Positions 34,979 to 44,203 are shown, numbered from the stretch's first letter. The stretch is DNA of 64,000 bases from Streptomyces tropicalis (GCF_029269835.1 NZ_JARJBB010000007.1:248001-312000); one strand, 5' to 3'. Program-made: numbers and translations. The notes: generated by a model from the letters alone, not told the origin.

Positions 34979-35485
34979 ATGTCCGCGCAGTCCCGCACCG
35001 AGGCCGCCCCGCTCCGACCCGCCGGGGAGGCGCCGGACGCGCGCCTGCTCACGGAGGCCGTGACCCGGCTCCGGCGTGCGCTGCGCTCCTCGATCCGCAC
35101 CGACTACCCCTGGGAGACCCTGCCCATGGCGCAGGTGGAGCTGCTCCAGGTGCTCGGGGAGCACTCCCCCGCCCGGATCAGCGACCTCGCGGCCCGCCGG
35201 CGCCTGGCCCCGAGCACGGTGAGCGGTCTGATCGGGCAGATGATCGGCAACGGACTGGTCGCCCGCGACGTGGACCCCGCCGACCGCCGCGCCTCCGTCG
35301 TGACCCTCACCGACGCCGGACGCGACCAGCTGGCCGCCTGGACCACCGCGCACGAGCGCCGCATGGACGCCGCCCTCGCCGCCCTGGACGCCGACTCCCG
35401 CGCGGCGGTCGCGAACGCCCTGCCCGCCCTCTTCCAGCTGGCAGAGCACCTGGGCGAGCCGGCGGACGGCACCGGGCCGGCGTAG
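34979..35485 (+). CDS. MarR-family transcriptional regulator
   Basis: This is a 168-residue winged-helix regulator. The core is LPMAQVELLQVLGEHSPARI, then SDLAARRRLAPSTVSGLIGQ as the recognition helix region and RDVDPADRRASVVTLTDAG as the wing. MarR proteins usually repress an efflux gene and release DNA on binding a phenolic or drug ligand. The MFS gene 235 bases downstream is the natural target. The ATG has no ribosome site but has TAGGCT at a leaderless -10 distance. Confidence 0.92.
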   Translation: MSAQSRTEAAPLRPAGEAPDARLLTEAVTRLRRALRSSIRTDYPWETLPMAQVELLQVLGEHSPARISDLAARRRLAPSTVSGLIGQMIGNGLVARDVDPADRRASVVTLTDAGRDQLAAWTTAHERRMDAALAALDADSRAAVANALPALFQLAEHLGEPADGTGPA

Positions 35486-35643
35486 CCGGGCCCGTGCGGC
35501 GGCCCGGACCGCGCCGCCGCACGGCTCCTCGTGCCCCCGGGCCGGAAGCCCCCGGGACGTCACCACGGGCGCGTCGTGGCCGCCCGGCTCCTGCTCCCCT
35601 TCACTCCCGTGCGCCCTGCCGGCGGGGCCCGTCTGCGTCGGGT

Positions 35644-35668
35644 ACCGAATAGTTCGGTCACCGATGTA
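35644..35668 (+). promoter_or_regulatory. Putative MarR operator upstream of the MFS exporter
   Basis: The inverted repeat ACCGAA–TAG–TTCGGT (35644–35658) overlaps TTCGGTCACCGATGTA (35653–35668). The latter, read on the other strand, matches 14 of 16 bases of the site in the lgt–marR gap. It lies 53–77 bases upstream of the MFS start, where a repressor would block the promoter. Confidence 0.6.
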
Positions 35669-35720
35669 AACTCGAGGGGAGAACACGCGCCCGTACCGGG
35701 CCGGAGGACGGAGACCTGAT

Positions 35721-37175
35721 GTGGACGGCGGCATGAGCACGGCCCCGACCCGCACCCGGGCCTGGCCGTCGCTCCTGACCCGGGAACGGCCCCGGCCGGA
35801 GGCGATCCGCAACCGGCCCGGAGCATGGCGGCTGGCGGTGGCCACGGTCTGCTTCGGCGCCTTCATGGGCCAGCTGGACGCCAGCATCGTCACCCTCACC
35901 TACGGCAGCCTGCGCGACGAGTTCGGGGCGTCGCTGGCCGCGATCGAGTGGGTGTCCCTGGCGTACCTGCTCACGCTCGTCGCCCTGCTGGTCCCGGTGG
36001 GGCGCCTGTCCGACGCGCACGGCCGCAAGCTCTTCTACCTCTACGGGTTCGTCGTCTTCACCGGCGCCTCGGCGGCCTGCGGACTCGCGCCCTCCCTCGC
36101 CGCCCTCGTCGCCTTCCGCGTCGTACAGGCGGTGGGCGCGGCGATGATGCAGGCCAACAGTGTCGCGCTGGTGGCCACGAGCGCGCCGCGGGAGCGGATG
36201 CGGGCGGCGCTGGGCGTGCAGGCGGCGGCGCAGGCGCTGGGACTGGCGCTCGGTCCCACCGTGGGCGGGGCGCTGGTGTCGGCGCTCGGCTGGCGGTGGG
36301 TGTTCGGGATCAACGTTCCGGTGGGGGTCGTGGCGCTGGTCGCCGGGCACTTCCTGCTGCCCCGCACCCGCAGCCGCAGCCGCGTGGCCTCCTTCGACTG
36401 GCCGGGGCTGACCCTGCTCGCGGTGACCACGACGAGTCTGCTGCTCGGCCTCTCGGCCGCCTCGGGACTCGGGGTGCCGCCGTGGGCGGCCGTCGCACTG
36501 CTCGCCCTGGCGGCGGTGACCGGATGGGTGTTCGTACGGCGCCAGGAGCACGCGCCCGTCCCGCTGCTGGACGTGGCGCTGCTGCGGGTGAGGGCGGTCC
36601 GGTCCGGGCTGGTCGCGGCGCTGTGCGGCTACCTCGTGCTGTTCGGGCCGCTGGTGCTGGTGCCGCAGACCGTCGCGCGGGCCGGCGGCTCGGAGTTCCT
36701 TGCCGGACTGGTGCTCACCGCGCTGCCGGGCGGGTTCGCGCTGGCGGCGACCGGCGCCGACCGCCTGCTCCCCCGCGCGATGGGCGACCGGGCCCGCTGT
36801 CTGCTCGGTGCGGCGGTGTGCACGGGTACGCCCGCCGCGATGCTCGTGCTGCCCACCGGGCCGGGTGTGCTGGCGGCGCAGCTGGCGGTCCTCGGGATCG
36901 GGCTGGGGCTCTTCACCCCGGCGAACAACACCCTGGTGATGAGTGCGATCCCGGCCCGCAGTGCGGGTACCGGCGGCGGCCTGGTCAACATGGCGCGGGG
37001 GCTGGGCACGGCCCTGGGCGTCGCCCTCGTCACCCTTCAGCTGCACCTGTCGGCCGGCGGGGACGCCCGCGAGGGCTGGGACCGCTCGGTGGGTGTCCTG
37101 CTGGCCGCGGCGCTCGCCGCCACCGTCGCGGCATGGCTCTCCCCGGCCCGCGGGCGACGGCCGGCGACGCAGTGA
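35721..37175 (+). CDS. MFS exporter, DHA2 family (14 spans)
   Basis: This is a 484-residue drug:H+ antiporter-like protein. Motif A region: LVPVGRLSDAHGRKLFYLYG. Motif C region: GLALGPTVGGALVSALGWRW followed by VFGINVPVG. LDASIVTLTYGSLRDEFGAS is typical of the first DHA2 span. GTG 35721 has a GGAGA site seven bases upstream; ATG 35733 is an alternative. It probably pumps out a toxic compound and is under MarR control through the operator upstream. It ends just before the convergent FAD-subunit gene. Confidence 0.9.
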   Translation: MDGGMSTAPTRTRAWPSLLTRERPRPEAIRNRPGAWRLAVATVCFGAFMGQLDASIVTLTYGSLRDEFGASLAAIEWVSLAYLLTLVALLVPVGRLSDAHGRKLFYLYGFVVFTGASAACGLAPSLAALVAFRVVQAVGAAMMQANSVALVATSAPRERMRAALGVQAAAQALGLALGPTVGGALVSALGWRWVFGINVPVGVVALVAGHFLLPRTRSRSRVASFDWPGLTLLAVTTTSLLLGLSAASGLGVPPWAAVALLALAAVTGWVFVRRQEHAPVPLLDVALLRVRAVRSGLVAALCGYLVLFGPLVLVPQTVARAGGSEFLAGLVLTALPGGFALAATGADRLLPRAMGDRARCLLGAAVCTGTPAAMLVLPTGPGVLAAQLAVLGIGLGLFTPANNTLVMSAIPARSAGTGGGLVNMARGLGTALGVALVTLQLHLSAGGDAREGWDRSVGVLLAAALAATVAAWLSPARGRRPATQ

Positions 37176-37181
37176 ACCGGG

Positions 37182-37904
37182 TCAGTCCCCGGGGCCGCCG
37201 CGGGTGAGGTCGGCCGTCTGGCGGATGACGAACTCCCATGCGGTCTCGGACAGTTCGGCGAAGGCCGGGGTGCGCAGCGTGCGCAGGGCCTCCTCGGGGC
37301 CGCTGTCGCAGACGGCACTGCCGGTGAGTACGTCGTACCCGTCACGGACGGCGACGCGCAGGCGGGTGGGTCCGTCGTCCTCGGCGTGCAGGGCCAGGGC
37401 CGCGGCGAGCGGCGGCGGGCCGCCCGGCGCGGCGGGGAGTTTGCCGTAGGCGCTGGCGAGCGGGGCGCGCCAGTGGAGGCCGAGCAGGACGGGACGCTTG
37501 GCCACCAGTTCGGCCAGGTCGGTCTCGTGGACGCCGTCGGCGTCGAGCACGGTGGCGCGGGAGTCGAGGACCAGCGCCGCGGGCAGCAGGCAGCGCAGCG
37601 TGCTGCCCACGAGGTTGCCGCCGACCGTCGCCGTCCGGCGCACGGCTCCGGTGCCCACCCCGGCGGCAGCCCGGCGCAGGGCCTCCGGCACGCGGTCGTC
37701 GATGCGGTTCAGGACGACCGCGGCGCCCAGCGCGGTGGGCCCGACGACGTCGGCCTCCGGCACGTCGCGCAGCGACATGGCGTGGGCGGGGAACCCGTCG
37801 CGCTGCCAGGTGGCCCACACGAGCGTCGCGCCGCCCACGGGCGTCGCTCCGTCGGCCAGGCACTCCCTCGCTTCGGACACGGACGTGGGCAGATGCAGGA
37901 GCAC
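37182..37904 (-). CDS. FAD-binding subunit of a xanthine-dehydrogenase-type molybdoenzyme (orphan)
   Basis: This is a protein of about 240 residues resembling the medium FAD subunit (FAD_binding_5 plus CO_deh_flav_C) of molybdenum hydroxylases. ATPVGGATLVWATWQRDG matches the FAD-binding segment. VRRTATVGGNLVGSTLRCLL corresponds to the Thr-x-Gly-Gly-Asn motif. No iron–sulfur or molybdopterin subunit of the same type lies nearby, so it is an orphan or depends on distant partners. The start is uncertain: GTG 37904 has a weak AGG site; ATG 37967 would add 21 residues. Confidence 0.75.
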   Translation of the reverse strand: MLLHLPTSVSEARECLADGATPVGGATLVWATWQRDGFPAHAMSLRDVPEADVVGPTALGAAVVLNRIDDRVPEALRRAAAGVGTGAVRRTATVGGNLVGSTLRCLLPAALVLDSRATVLDADGVHETDLAELVAKRPVLLGLHWRAPLASAYGKLPAAPGGPPPLAAALALHAEDDGPTRLRVAVRDGYDVLTGSAVCDSGPEEALRTLRTPAFAELSETAWEFVIRQTADLTRGGPGD

Positions 37905-38387
37905 CGCGGCCGACCTGCCTTTCTGCGGAGTTCGTCGGGTGGGCGGGTGAGCAGGGTGGTCACGCATCCGGCACACCGGTCACCTGCCCGCTGGCACAGC
38001 GCATTCTGGCGGCACGGCGGGGGGCGCGTGCAGGGCTCACACGGGCACGCCGTGCGCTGCGTCCGCCGGGCCCGGCGTGCGCTGCGCACCTTCCCCCGAT
38101 CCGGCGGGCGCCACGGCCGGCCCGGAACCGGCGTCGGCGTCCGCCCGGTCGGGTGCGGGTGACGCAGCAGGCCGGCGCCGGCCGTACGCGCCCCTCCCCC
38201 TCCGGGCGGGCCGCGGGCCACCCGCGCGGGTCAGCGGACGCGCGCTCTGCGGCCGGGGACGGCAGGGTGGTGCCGACGAGTTCCGCGTGCCCGCACGGAG
38301 CGGCCCCGTACGGAGCGGCTGTGCCCGTACCGGGGCGACTGCCCGTCCTGAGCGGCCACCGGCAAGCACCCACGCCCGGGAGGACGC
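37905..38387. other. Intergenic region with a short direct repeat
   Basis: These 483 bases hold no gene I can support. ACGGAGCGGC occurs at 38295 and again 15 bases later at 38310, in a stretch that is otherwise GC-rich. Promoters for the divergent FAD-subunit gene (minus) and the hypothetical gene (plus) should lie here. Confidence 0.4.
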
Positions 38388-39056
38388 ATGCGCGAGAAGC
38401 CGCTGAGCAGGATCGAGAACGAGCTGTTGCGGTTGCGCCGGCACCTGTCCTCCGCCACGGAGCATCCCCAGGTCCCGGCGGGCTTCGCCGTGAACCGGGC
38501 TCTCGTCAGCGGTCTCGTCGCCGGTGACCTCTCCGAACCGCAGGAGGCGGAGCTGGCCGGGGAGGTGGCGCGGGCCCTGCCCTTCCACTGGTCGCAGTTC
38601 AACACCGAGGCCGAGGTCATGTCCGAGCTGACGGACCACCTGGGCGGCCGCCAGGAACTGGTGAGCTGGCTGGACCGCTTCCCGGGCGCTCCTCGGCTGG
38701 TGGCCCGGCTGTACGTCCTGATGGGGCTCCTGGACCGCTTCAGCGAGGAGGCACCCGTGGTCACCGCCTTGCGTGAGTTCCGTGAGGGCACGCCCTACCC
38801 GGCCGGCCTCCAGGGCTACCTCCTGCCCGAGACCGACGACGGCACGCTCGCCGAGCTCGCGTTCAGGATCGAGCGGCTGCTCGGCGACGGGGAGCGCGAG
38901 CGCGCGGTCGCACTCGCGCTGTCCACCGCGGAGTGCCTGGAGCGGGTCGCGCCGCGGGCGGCGGAGATCGACCCGGGGGCCGCCGGCGACCTGGGCGAGC
39001 TGATGGAGCACAGCCGCAAGGACATCCAGGAGGCCGTCTCGGAGACGCCCGCCTGA
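38388..39056 (+). CDS. Hypothetical all-helical protein, 222 aa
   Basis: I do not recognise this protein. It is soluble, acidic and seemingly all alpha-helical, with no signal peptide or membrane span. It begins REKPLSRIENELLRLRRHLS and has a long C-terminal helix series (TLAELAFRIERLLGDGERER, then AVALALSTAECLERVAPRAA). A GGGAGGACGC leader gives a strong ribosome site for ATG 38388. It stands alone and converges with the molybdoenzyme gene. Confidence 0.7.
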   Translation: MREKPLSRIENELLRLRRHLSSATEHPQVPAGFAVNRALVSGLVAGDLSEPQEAELAGEVARALPFHWSQFNTEAEVMSELTDHLGGRQELVSWLDRFPGAPRLVARLYVLMGLLDRFSEEAPVVTALREFREGTPYPAGLQGYLLPETDDGTLAELAFRIERLLGDGERERAVALALSTAECLERVAPRAAEIDPGAAGDLGELMEHSRKDIQEAVSETPA

Positions 39057-39143
39057 CGGTACGTCGTCTCACGGGCGCCGCCGGGAGGGGCGCGCGGGCG
39101 CCCTGCCGGGCCGGCCGGCCGACCCGCACGCACGGACGGTCCG

Positions 39144-41456
39144 TCAGCCGGCTGTCTCGATGGTGACCTTGACGTGTTTCATCAGCGGCTGGTCGCTCTG
39201 GGTGCTGTAGTCGCCGATCGCGCACAGCACGTTCATCTCCGGCATGTACCCCGCCGCGCAGCCGCGCGGGATGTCGTACGGGACGGCCAGGTAGCCCTTC
39301 AGGTACCGGTGGGTGCCGTCCTTCGCGGTGCTGGTGATGTCGACCGGGTCGAACTCCGAGATGCCGCGCTCCCGCATGTCGTCCTGGTTCATGAAGACCA
39401 GGGTCCGCAGGTTCCTGATCCCCCGGTAGCGGTCGTTGTCGGAGTAGATGGTGGTGTTCCACTGGTCGTGGGAGCGCATGGTCCCCAGCGCCAGCGTGCC
39501 CGGGGCGGGGACGACGTCGGGCAGCGGCGCGGCGGAGAACTCGGCACGCCCGGACGGGGTGAGGAAGACCAGTTCGCGGGCGGGCTGCCGGATGCGGAAG
39601 CCGAGCGGGAGGCGCACACGGCGGTTGCAGTCCTCGAAGCCGTCGAGGACCTGGGCCATCGTGTCGCGGATGCGGTCGTAGTCCTCGACGTACCACTCCC
39701 ACGGGGTGTCGCTGTCGGGCAGCGCGGCGCGGGCCATTCCGGCGATGATCGCCGGCTCGGACAGCAGGTGCTTCGAGGCGGGCCGCTTCATGCCGACGGA
39801 GAGGTGCACCATGCTCATCGAGTCCTCGACCGACGTGCTCTGGAGGCCGCCCCGCTGGTGGTCCCTCTCGGTCCGGCCGAGGCACGGAAGGATCAACGCC
39901 CGCCTGCCGTGGACCAGATGGCTGCGGTTCAGCTTGGTGCTCACCTGGACGGTGAGTTCGCAGGAGCGCAACGCCTCGTGGGTGTACGGGGTGTCCGGGG
40001 CGGCGAGGGCGAAGTTGCCGCCCATGCCGACGAAGACCTTCACCTCGCCGCGGTGCATCGCCTCGATCGTGCCGACGGTGTCCAGGCCGTGCTCGCGCGG
40101 CGGGTCGATCCCGCAGACCGAGGCCAGCCGGTCGAGGAACTCCGCGGAGGGCCGGTGGTCGATGCCGCACGTGCGGTTGCCCTGGACGTTGCTGTGTCCG
40201 CGCACCGGTGAGGGACCGGCGCCCTCCCGGCCCAGGTTGCCGCGCAGCAGCAGGAGGTTGACGATCTCGCGGACGGTGTCGACGCCGTGCTCGTGCTGGC
40301 TGACGCCGAGGCACCAGCTGACGATGCTGCGGTCCGCCTCGCGGTACACGCGTGCCGCTTTGAGGATGCGGGCGCGGTCGACGCCGGACTGACGCTCGAT
40401 CTCCTCCCAGGACGTCGCCTCGCACACCTTGCGGTAGTCGTCGAAGTATGCGGTGTGACGCTCGATGAACTCCTGGTCGAGCGCCTTCGGATCGGTCCTG
40501 GACTGTTCCAGGACCGCCTTGGCCATGCCGCGGACGAGCGCCATGTCTCCGCCGACCCGGGGCTGCAGGTTCAGCGTGCTGGTCCTGGTCGACTTGAACA
40601 GGGCCATGTCGGTGAAGTCGTGGGGCACGATGGTCCGCGTGGCGGCGGCCTCCACGAGCGGGTTGATGTGCACGATCTGCGCCCCGCGCCGGTACGCCTC
40701 GGCCAGCGCGGTGAGCATCCGGGGCGCGTTGGAGGCGGCGTTGACGCCCATGATGAAGAGGGCGTCGGTGGCCTCCCAGTCCTTGAGGTCGACGGTGCCC
40801 TTGCCGGTGCCCAGGGACGCCTGCAGGGCGCGGCCGCTGGCCTCGTGGCACATGTTGGAGCAGTCCGGCAGGTTGTTGGTGCCCAACTCGCGGGCCAGGA
40901 GCTGGTAGAGGAAGGTCGCTTCGTTGCCCAGGCGGCCCGAGGTGTAGAACGACGCCTGACGGGGGCCGTCCAGTGCACGCAGGGTGCGGCCGACGAGGGC
41001 GAAGGCGTCGCGCCAGCCGATCGGGACGTAGTGGTCCGAGTCGGGGTCGTAGACCATCGGCTCGGTCAGGCGGCCCTGGTCCTCCAGCGCGAAGTCGCTC
41101 CAGCCGGACAGCTCGGTCACCGAGTGCGCGGCGAAGAACTCGCGCCCGACCCGTTTGCGGGTCATCTCCCAGGTGACGTGCTTGATGCCGTTCTCGCAGA
41201 TGTCCAGGTGCAGGCCCTTGATGTCGTCCGGCCATGCGCATCCGGGGCAGTCGAAGCCGCCGTTCTCGTGGTTCATCCGCATGATGGCGCGGGGGCCGTC
41301 GACCAGTGCGTTCTCCCGCGCGAGGACGCGGCCCACGCTCTTCGCGGCTCCCCAGCCGGCCGCGGGGTGGTGGTAGGGACGGAACTCCGGCTCGCCGGCG
41401 GGCTTCGGTCCCACTCGGGGCTCGCGCCGGTCCCGGTCGTCGTGAGGGGCGTTCAC
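39144..41456 (-). CDS. FdhF/YdeP-family molybdopterin oxidoreductase
   Basis: This is a large cytosolic molybdopterin-guanine-dinucleotide enzyme of about 770 residues. NLPDCSNMCHEASGRAL matches the active-site region of YdeP-type proteins, where the Cys of NMCHE should ligate Mo. FYTSGRLGNEATFLYQLLA, IMGVNAASNAPRML and a C-terminal molydopterin_dinuc domain (TMRSHDQWNTTIYSDNDRYR) are present. It has DCPGCAWPD near residue 70 instead of a full 4Fe-4S set. The family's substrate is not settled; E. coli YdeP is linked to acid resistance. GTG 41456 was chosen for the AGAGGTGAG site. No FdhD or partner subunit lies nearby. Confidence 0.88.
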   Translation of the reverse strand: MNAPHDDRDRREPRVGPKPAGEPEFRPYHHPAAGWGAAKSVGRVLARENALVDGPRAIMRMNHENGGFDCPGCAWPDDIKGLHLDICENGIKHVTWEMTRKRVGREFFAAHSVTELSGWSDFALEDQGRLTEPMVYDPDSDHYVPIGWRDAFALVGRTLRALDGPRQASFYTSGRLGNEATFLYQLLARELGTNNLPDCSNMCHEASGRALQASLGTGKGTVDLKDWEATDALFIMGVNAASNAPRMLTALAEAYRRGAQIVHINPLVEAAATRTIVPHDFTDMALFKSTRTSTLNLQPRVGGDMALVRGMAKAVLEQSRTDPKALDQEFIERHTAYFDDYRKVCEATSWEEIERQSGVDRARILKAARVYREADRSIVSWCLGVSQHEHGVDTVREIVNLLLLRGNLGREGAGPSPVRGHSNVQGNRTCGIDHRPSAEFLDRLASVCGIDPPREHGLDTVGTIEAMHRGEVKVFVGMGGNFALAAPDTPYTHEALRSCELTVQVSTKLNRSHLVHGRRALILPCLGRTERDHQRGGLQSTSVEDSMSMVHLSVGMKRPASKHLLSEPAIIAGMARAALPDSDTPWEWYVEDYDRIRDTMAQVLDGFEDCNRRVRLPLGFRIRQPARELVFLTPSGRAEFSAAPLPDVVPAPGTLALGTMRSHDQWNTTIYSDNDRYRGIRNLRTLVFMNQDDMRERGISEFDPVDITSTAKDGTHRYLKGYLAVPYDIPRGCAAGYMPEMNVLCAIGDYSTQSDQPLMKHVKVTIETAG

Positions 41457-41597
41457 GTCTGCTCTCACCTCTTCGCTGTTCGAGCATGGTCGAGCACGGC
41501 TCCGCGGCGTCGCTTCTCCTCAGGCTATGCCGGTGGATCACCCCACGCCATGCGGCTTCGGCGGGCCCCGGACGCGCTCGGCGGGTATACGGCAGAC

Positions 41598-43400
41598 ATG
41601 CCGGGTTCGCGGTGGAACGATCCCCCGGCCGGGGTGCGGCGGAGGGGCCCGGCCGGGGCGCGGGGCGTCCGGCGGGCCCCGGTCGCCGCGGTGGGGCGTG
41701 CGCTGTCACCGCGCGGCGCCCTGGCGCTGCGGGAGGTGGACGGGGCGTTCCTCTTCGCCGCGCGGGCCGCCGTGGGCATGGGCGTGGCCGCCGTGCCGAT
41801 CGTGGCGGCGGGCAGGCCCGACCTCGCCGTGTACGCCATGCTGGGCTCCTTCACCAGCACGTTCGGCCGCGATCTCCCGTATGCGCGGCGGGCCCGTGTC
41901 CTCGCTCTGGCGGCCGTGGCGATGACCGCCTGCGTGGGCGGCGGTTCGGCCCTCGCGCTCGCGACGCGTCCGGGCGGGACCACGGCGGGCGCCGCCTGGG
42001 TGGTCGCGGCGACGGCGGTGGTCGCGGGCGTGGCGAAGTTCGTGTGCGACGCCGCGCGGCTCGAGGGGCTGGGCGCGGTCCTGCTGCTGTTCTCGTTCGC
42101 GGTGGCCGCGAACGCCCCCGCGGGCCGCGCCGACGTGGGGACCTGCACCGCGCTCGCGGCGGCGGGGGCGGCGCTCGCGTGGCCGCTGGGCGTCTCGGGC
42201 CGGCTGGTGCACCCGGACCGGCCGCAGCGCCTCGCGGTCGCCAACGCCCAGCGTGCGGTGGCGGAACTGCTGGAGGCGTCCGGCGCGGGGGACGTGCCGC
42301 GGCGGACGCGGCACGGCGCGACCGTCGCGGTCCTGCACGCCTACCGGTGTCTCGGACGTCCGCCACCGGCCCGGCCCCGGACTCCAGCTCCGGGCCGCGA
42401 CGCGGTGTTCGTGCGTCTCACCGACCGGTCCTGGACCCTGCTGGTGCGCTCCGCGCAGGACGCGGTGGACGACCCCGCCGGGATGGCCCGGCACCTGCGC
42501 GGGCAGGCCCGCCTCCTCACCGGACGACGCCACCGCCTTCCCTCCGGCCTGTACGAGGCGCCGCCCGGAACGGCACCCCCGGGAGCGGCCGGGGGCACGG
42601 CCCGGACCGCGGCTGCCGGGGCGACGGAGACCGACGCCGCCGCGCTGCGGGCCGGCGAGCTGCTGGTCGGGCGGCCGGGCCACGGCGTGCACCTGGGCGT
42701 ACTGGCCGTGCCCGCGCTGCGGATGGCGCTGGGCACCGGTGCGGCCGGGGGTCTCGCCGCGCTGCTGCACCTGGAGCACGGCTACTGGGCGGCCGTCACG
42801 GCGGCGGCCGTGCTGCACTCGGTGAACCTGCGCACCACCGCCCAGCGCGCCGTGCAGCGGACCCTGGGCACCGCCACCGGGCTGCTGATCGCCCTCGTGC
42901 TGCTGGCCGCGCACCCGGAACCCCTGGCCCTCGCCCTGGTGATCGTGTGCCTGGAGTTCCTGCTGGAGTACCTCGTGGCCCGCAACTACGCGCTGGGCGT
43001 CGTCTTCCTCACCCCGATGGCGCTGCTGTTGAGCGACCTCGCGGCTCCCGCGCCCACCGGGGAGCTGGTCCTCGACCGGGTGCTCGGCAGCGTGCTGGGC
43101 ATCGCCGTGGGGCTGCTGTGCGCCCTGCTGGTGGTGCACGACCGGGCCGCCACACGGGTGGACCGTGCTCTGGCCGCGTGTGCGGCCCTCGCCGACGAGG
43201 CCGAACGGACGCGGTCCGGGACCTCCTCCGCGCCGCTCGCGCTGGTCCAGGTCCGGCTGGCGACGGCCGTCGTGGAACTGCGGGAGGCCGACGACGCCGC
43301 TGCGGGTGAGCTGTGGCCCGCGGGGATCGACCCCGCCGGACTCGCCGCCACCGAGCGACGCGCCTACACGCTGCTCGCCGAGCTGGACCGGCGGCGGTAG
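41598..43400 (+). CDS. FUSC-family (aromatic-acid-exporter-like) membrane protein
   Basis: This is a 600-residue membrane protein with two sets of about five spans separated by a cytosolic region (roughly residues 205–360). The first set includes FLFAARAAVGMGVAAVPIVA and AMLGSFTSTFGRDLPYARRA. The second set includes LEHGYWAAVTAAAVLHSVNL, RTTAQRAVQRTLGTATG and EYLVARNYALGVVFLTPMAL, which is typical of FUSC/ArAE proteins. It may export aromatic or other organic acids. A TATACG box six bases before ATG 41598 could be a leaderless -10. Confidence 0.85.
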   Translation: MPGSRWNDPPAGVRRRGPAGARGVRRAPVAAVGRALSPRGALALREVDGAFLFAARAAVGMGVAAVPIVAAGRPDLAVYAMLGSFTSTFGRDLPYARRARVLALAAVAMTACVGGGSALALATRPGGTTAGAAWVVAATAVVAGVAKFVCDAARLEGLGAVLLLFSFAVAANAPAGRADVGTCTALAAAGAALAWPLGVSGRLVHPDRPQRLAVANAQRAVAELLEASGAGDVPRRTRHGATVAVLHAYRCLGRPPPARPRTPAPGRDAVFVRLTDRSWTLLVRSAQDAVDDPAGMARHLRGQARLLTGRRHRLPSGLYEAPPGTAPPGAAGGTARTAAAGATETDAAALRAGELLVGRPGHGVHLGVLAVPALRMALGTGAAGGLAALLHLEHGYWAAVTAAAVLHSVNLRTTAQRAVQRTLGTATGLLIALVLLAAHPEPLALALVIVCLEFLLEYLVARNYALGVVFLTPMALLLSDLAAPAPTGELVLDRVLGSVLGIAVGLLCALLVVHDRAATRVDRALAACAALADEAERTRSGTSSAPLALVQVRLATAVVELREADDAAAGELWPAGIDPAGLAATERRAYTLLAELDRRR

Positions 43401-43429
43401 GGCCGCTCGAGGGTGCCGCGACCAGGTGC

Positions 43430-44035
43430 GCCGCGCGGAGGGCCGACGGTGCCCGGCGGATCAGGCCGGCTGCGGAGTCGACCGGTGCAGGCCCTTGCGG
43501 TCGCAGTAGGCGGGTCATGGCGAAGCCGGAGAGAAGGGCCGGCGCCGCTCCGACGGCGATCATGGTCCAGGCGCGGGCGAGTCCGGCGTCGGCGCGCGCG
43601 TCGACGAACGGGATGGCCCGGACGCCGTCGCTGGACTGCCGCATGGGCTCGAAGAGGGACAGGAAGCGGTAGAGGCCGGGGACGGCCCGGAGCGGGACGG
43701 TGGCGCCCGAGGACGGGCACCAGCGCGAGGAGGCCGGTCAGCACGGTGGGGAACAGCCACGGCGCCGGGCGCCGCAGGAGGGCGCCGAGGCCCGCCGGGG
43801 CGGTGCCTCGGACGGCGGGGTGCCCGGGGTGCCTGGAGGGGACCCCGCCGGGGATGCCCGTGCCGGACGACGGCGGACGTCCGGGGGCGGGCGCGCCGCT
43901 GCGCCCGTCCCCGTGTCCTCCGCCCCCGGTCCCGGCCCCGTCCTCCTGTCCCGCGGTCCCGTCCTCGCGTCCCCCGGTCCCGTCGCCGTGCCCGCCGGCC
44001 GCGGGGGTGTCGCGGTCCTCGCGGTCGGCGTCCAT
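43430..44035 (-). pseudogene. Frameshifted C-terminal remnant of a DUF3533-type membrane protein
   Basis: ATG 44035 has a GGGAG ribosome site and opens a Gly/Asp-rich stretch. It then reads LLRRPAPWLFPTVLTGLLAL. One base too many in GTGCCCGTCCTCG (about 43716–43728) breaks the frame. Removing it gives GATVPLRAVPGLYRFLSLFE, PMRQSSDGVRAIPFVDARAD and AGLARAWTMIAVGAAPALLS, which resemble the C-terminal end of DUF3533/SNG1-like Streptomyces membrane proteins. The restored frame has no early stop and runs on antisense to the FUSC gene. The N-terminal half of the family is missing. Confidence 0.6.
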
Positions 44036-44099
44036 GGTTCTCCCTGGTTCCGGAGGGCCGATGCCTCCGGCTGCGGCGGCGACGGGTCACGCACGGTCC

Positions 44100-44177
44100 T
44101 CAGGACTGGGGACGGCGACCGTGGTTCGCGGCGTGCTTGCGGCGGGCCTTCTTCTTGCGGCGTCGCTTCGACGACAT
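44100..44177 (-). CDS. bL37-type ribosomal micro-protein, 25 aa
   Basis: The 25-residue product starts SSKRRRKKKARRK and ends NHGRRPQS. It matches the pattern of actinobacterial bL37, a small basic protein of the large ribosomal subunit, with the conserved Ala-Asn-His-Gly-Lys/Arg-Arg-Pro ending. ATG 44177 is preceded by AAGGAG at a nine-base distance. It lies just downstream of another small gene on the same strand. The identification relies on motif memory, not a search. Confidence 0.72.
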   Translation of the reverse strand: MSSKRRRKKKARRKHAANHGRRPQS

Positions 44178-44203
44178 GGGGAGATCTCCTTTCACCTGGC
44201 CGG

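Noticed and set aside
43009..43429. Extension of the broken DUF3533 frame antisense to the FUSC gene
   Set aside because: The sequence past about 43430 is Arg/Ala-rich shadow of the FUSC coding strand and carries no family signal.
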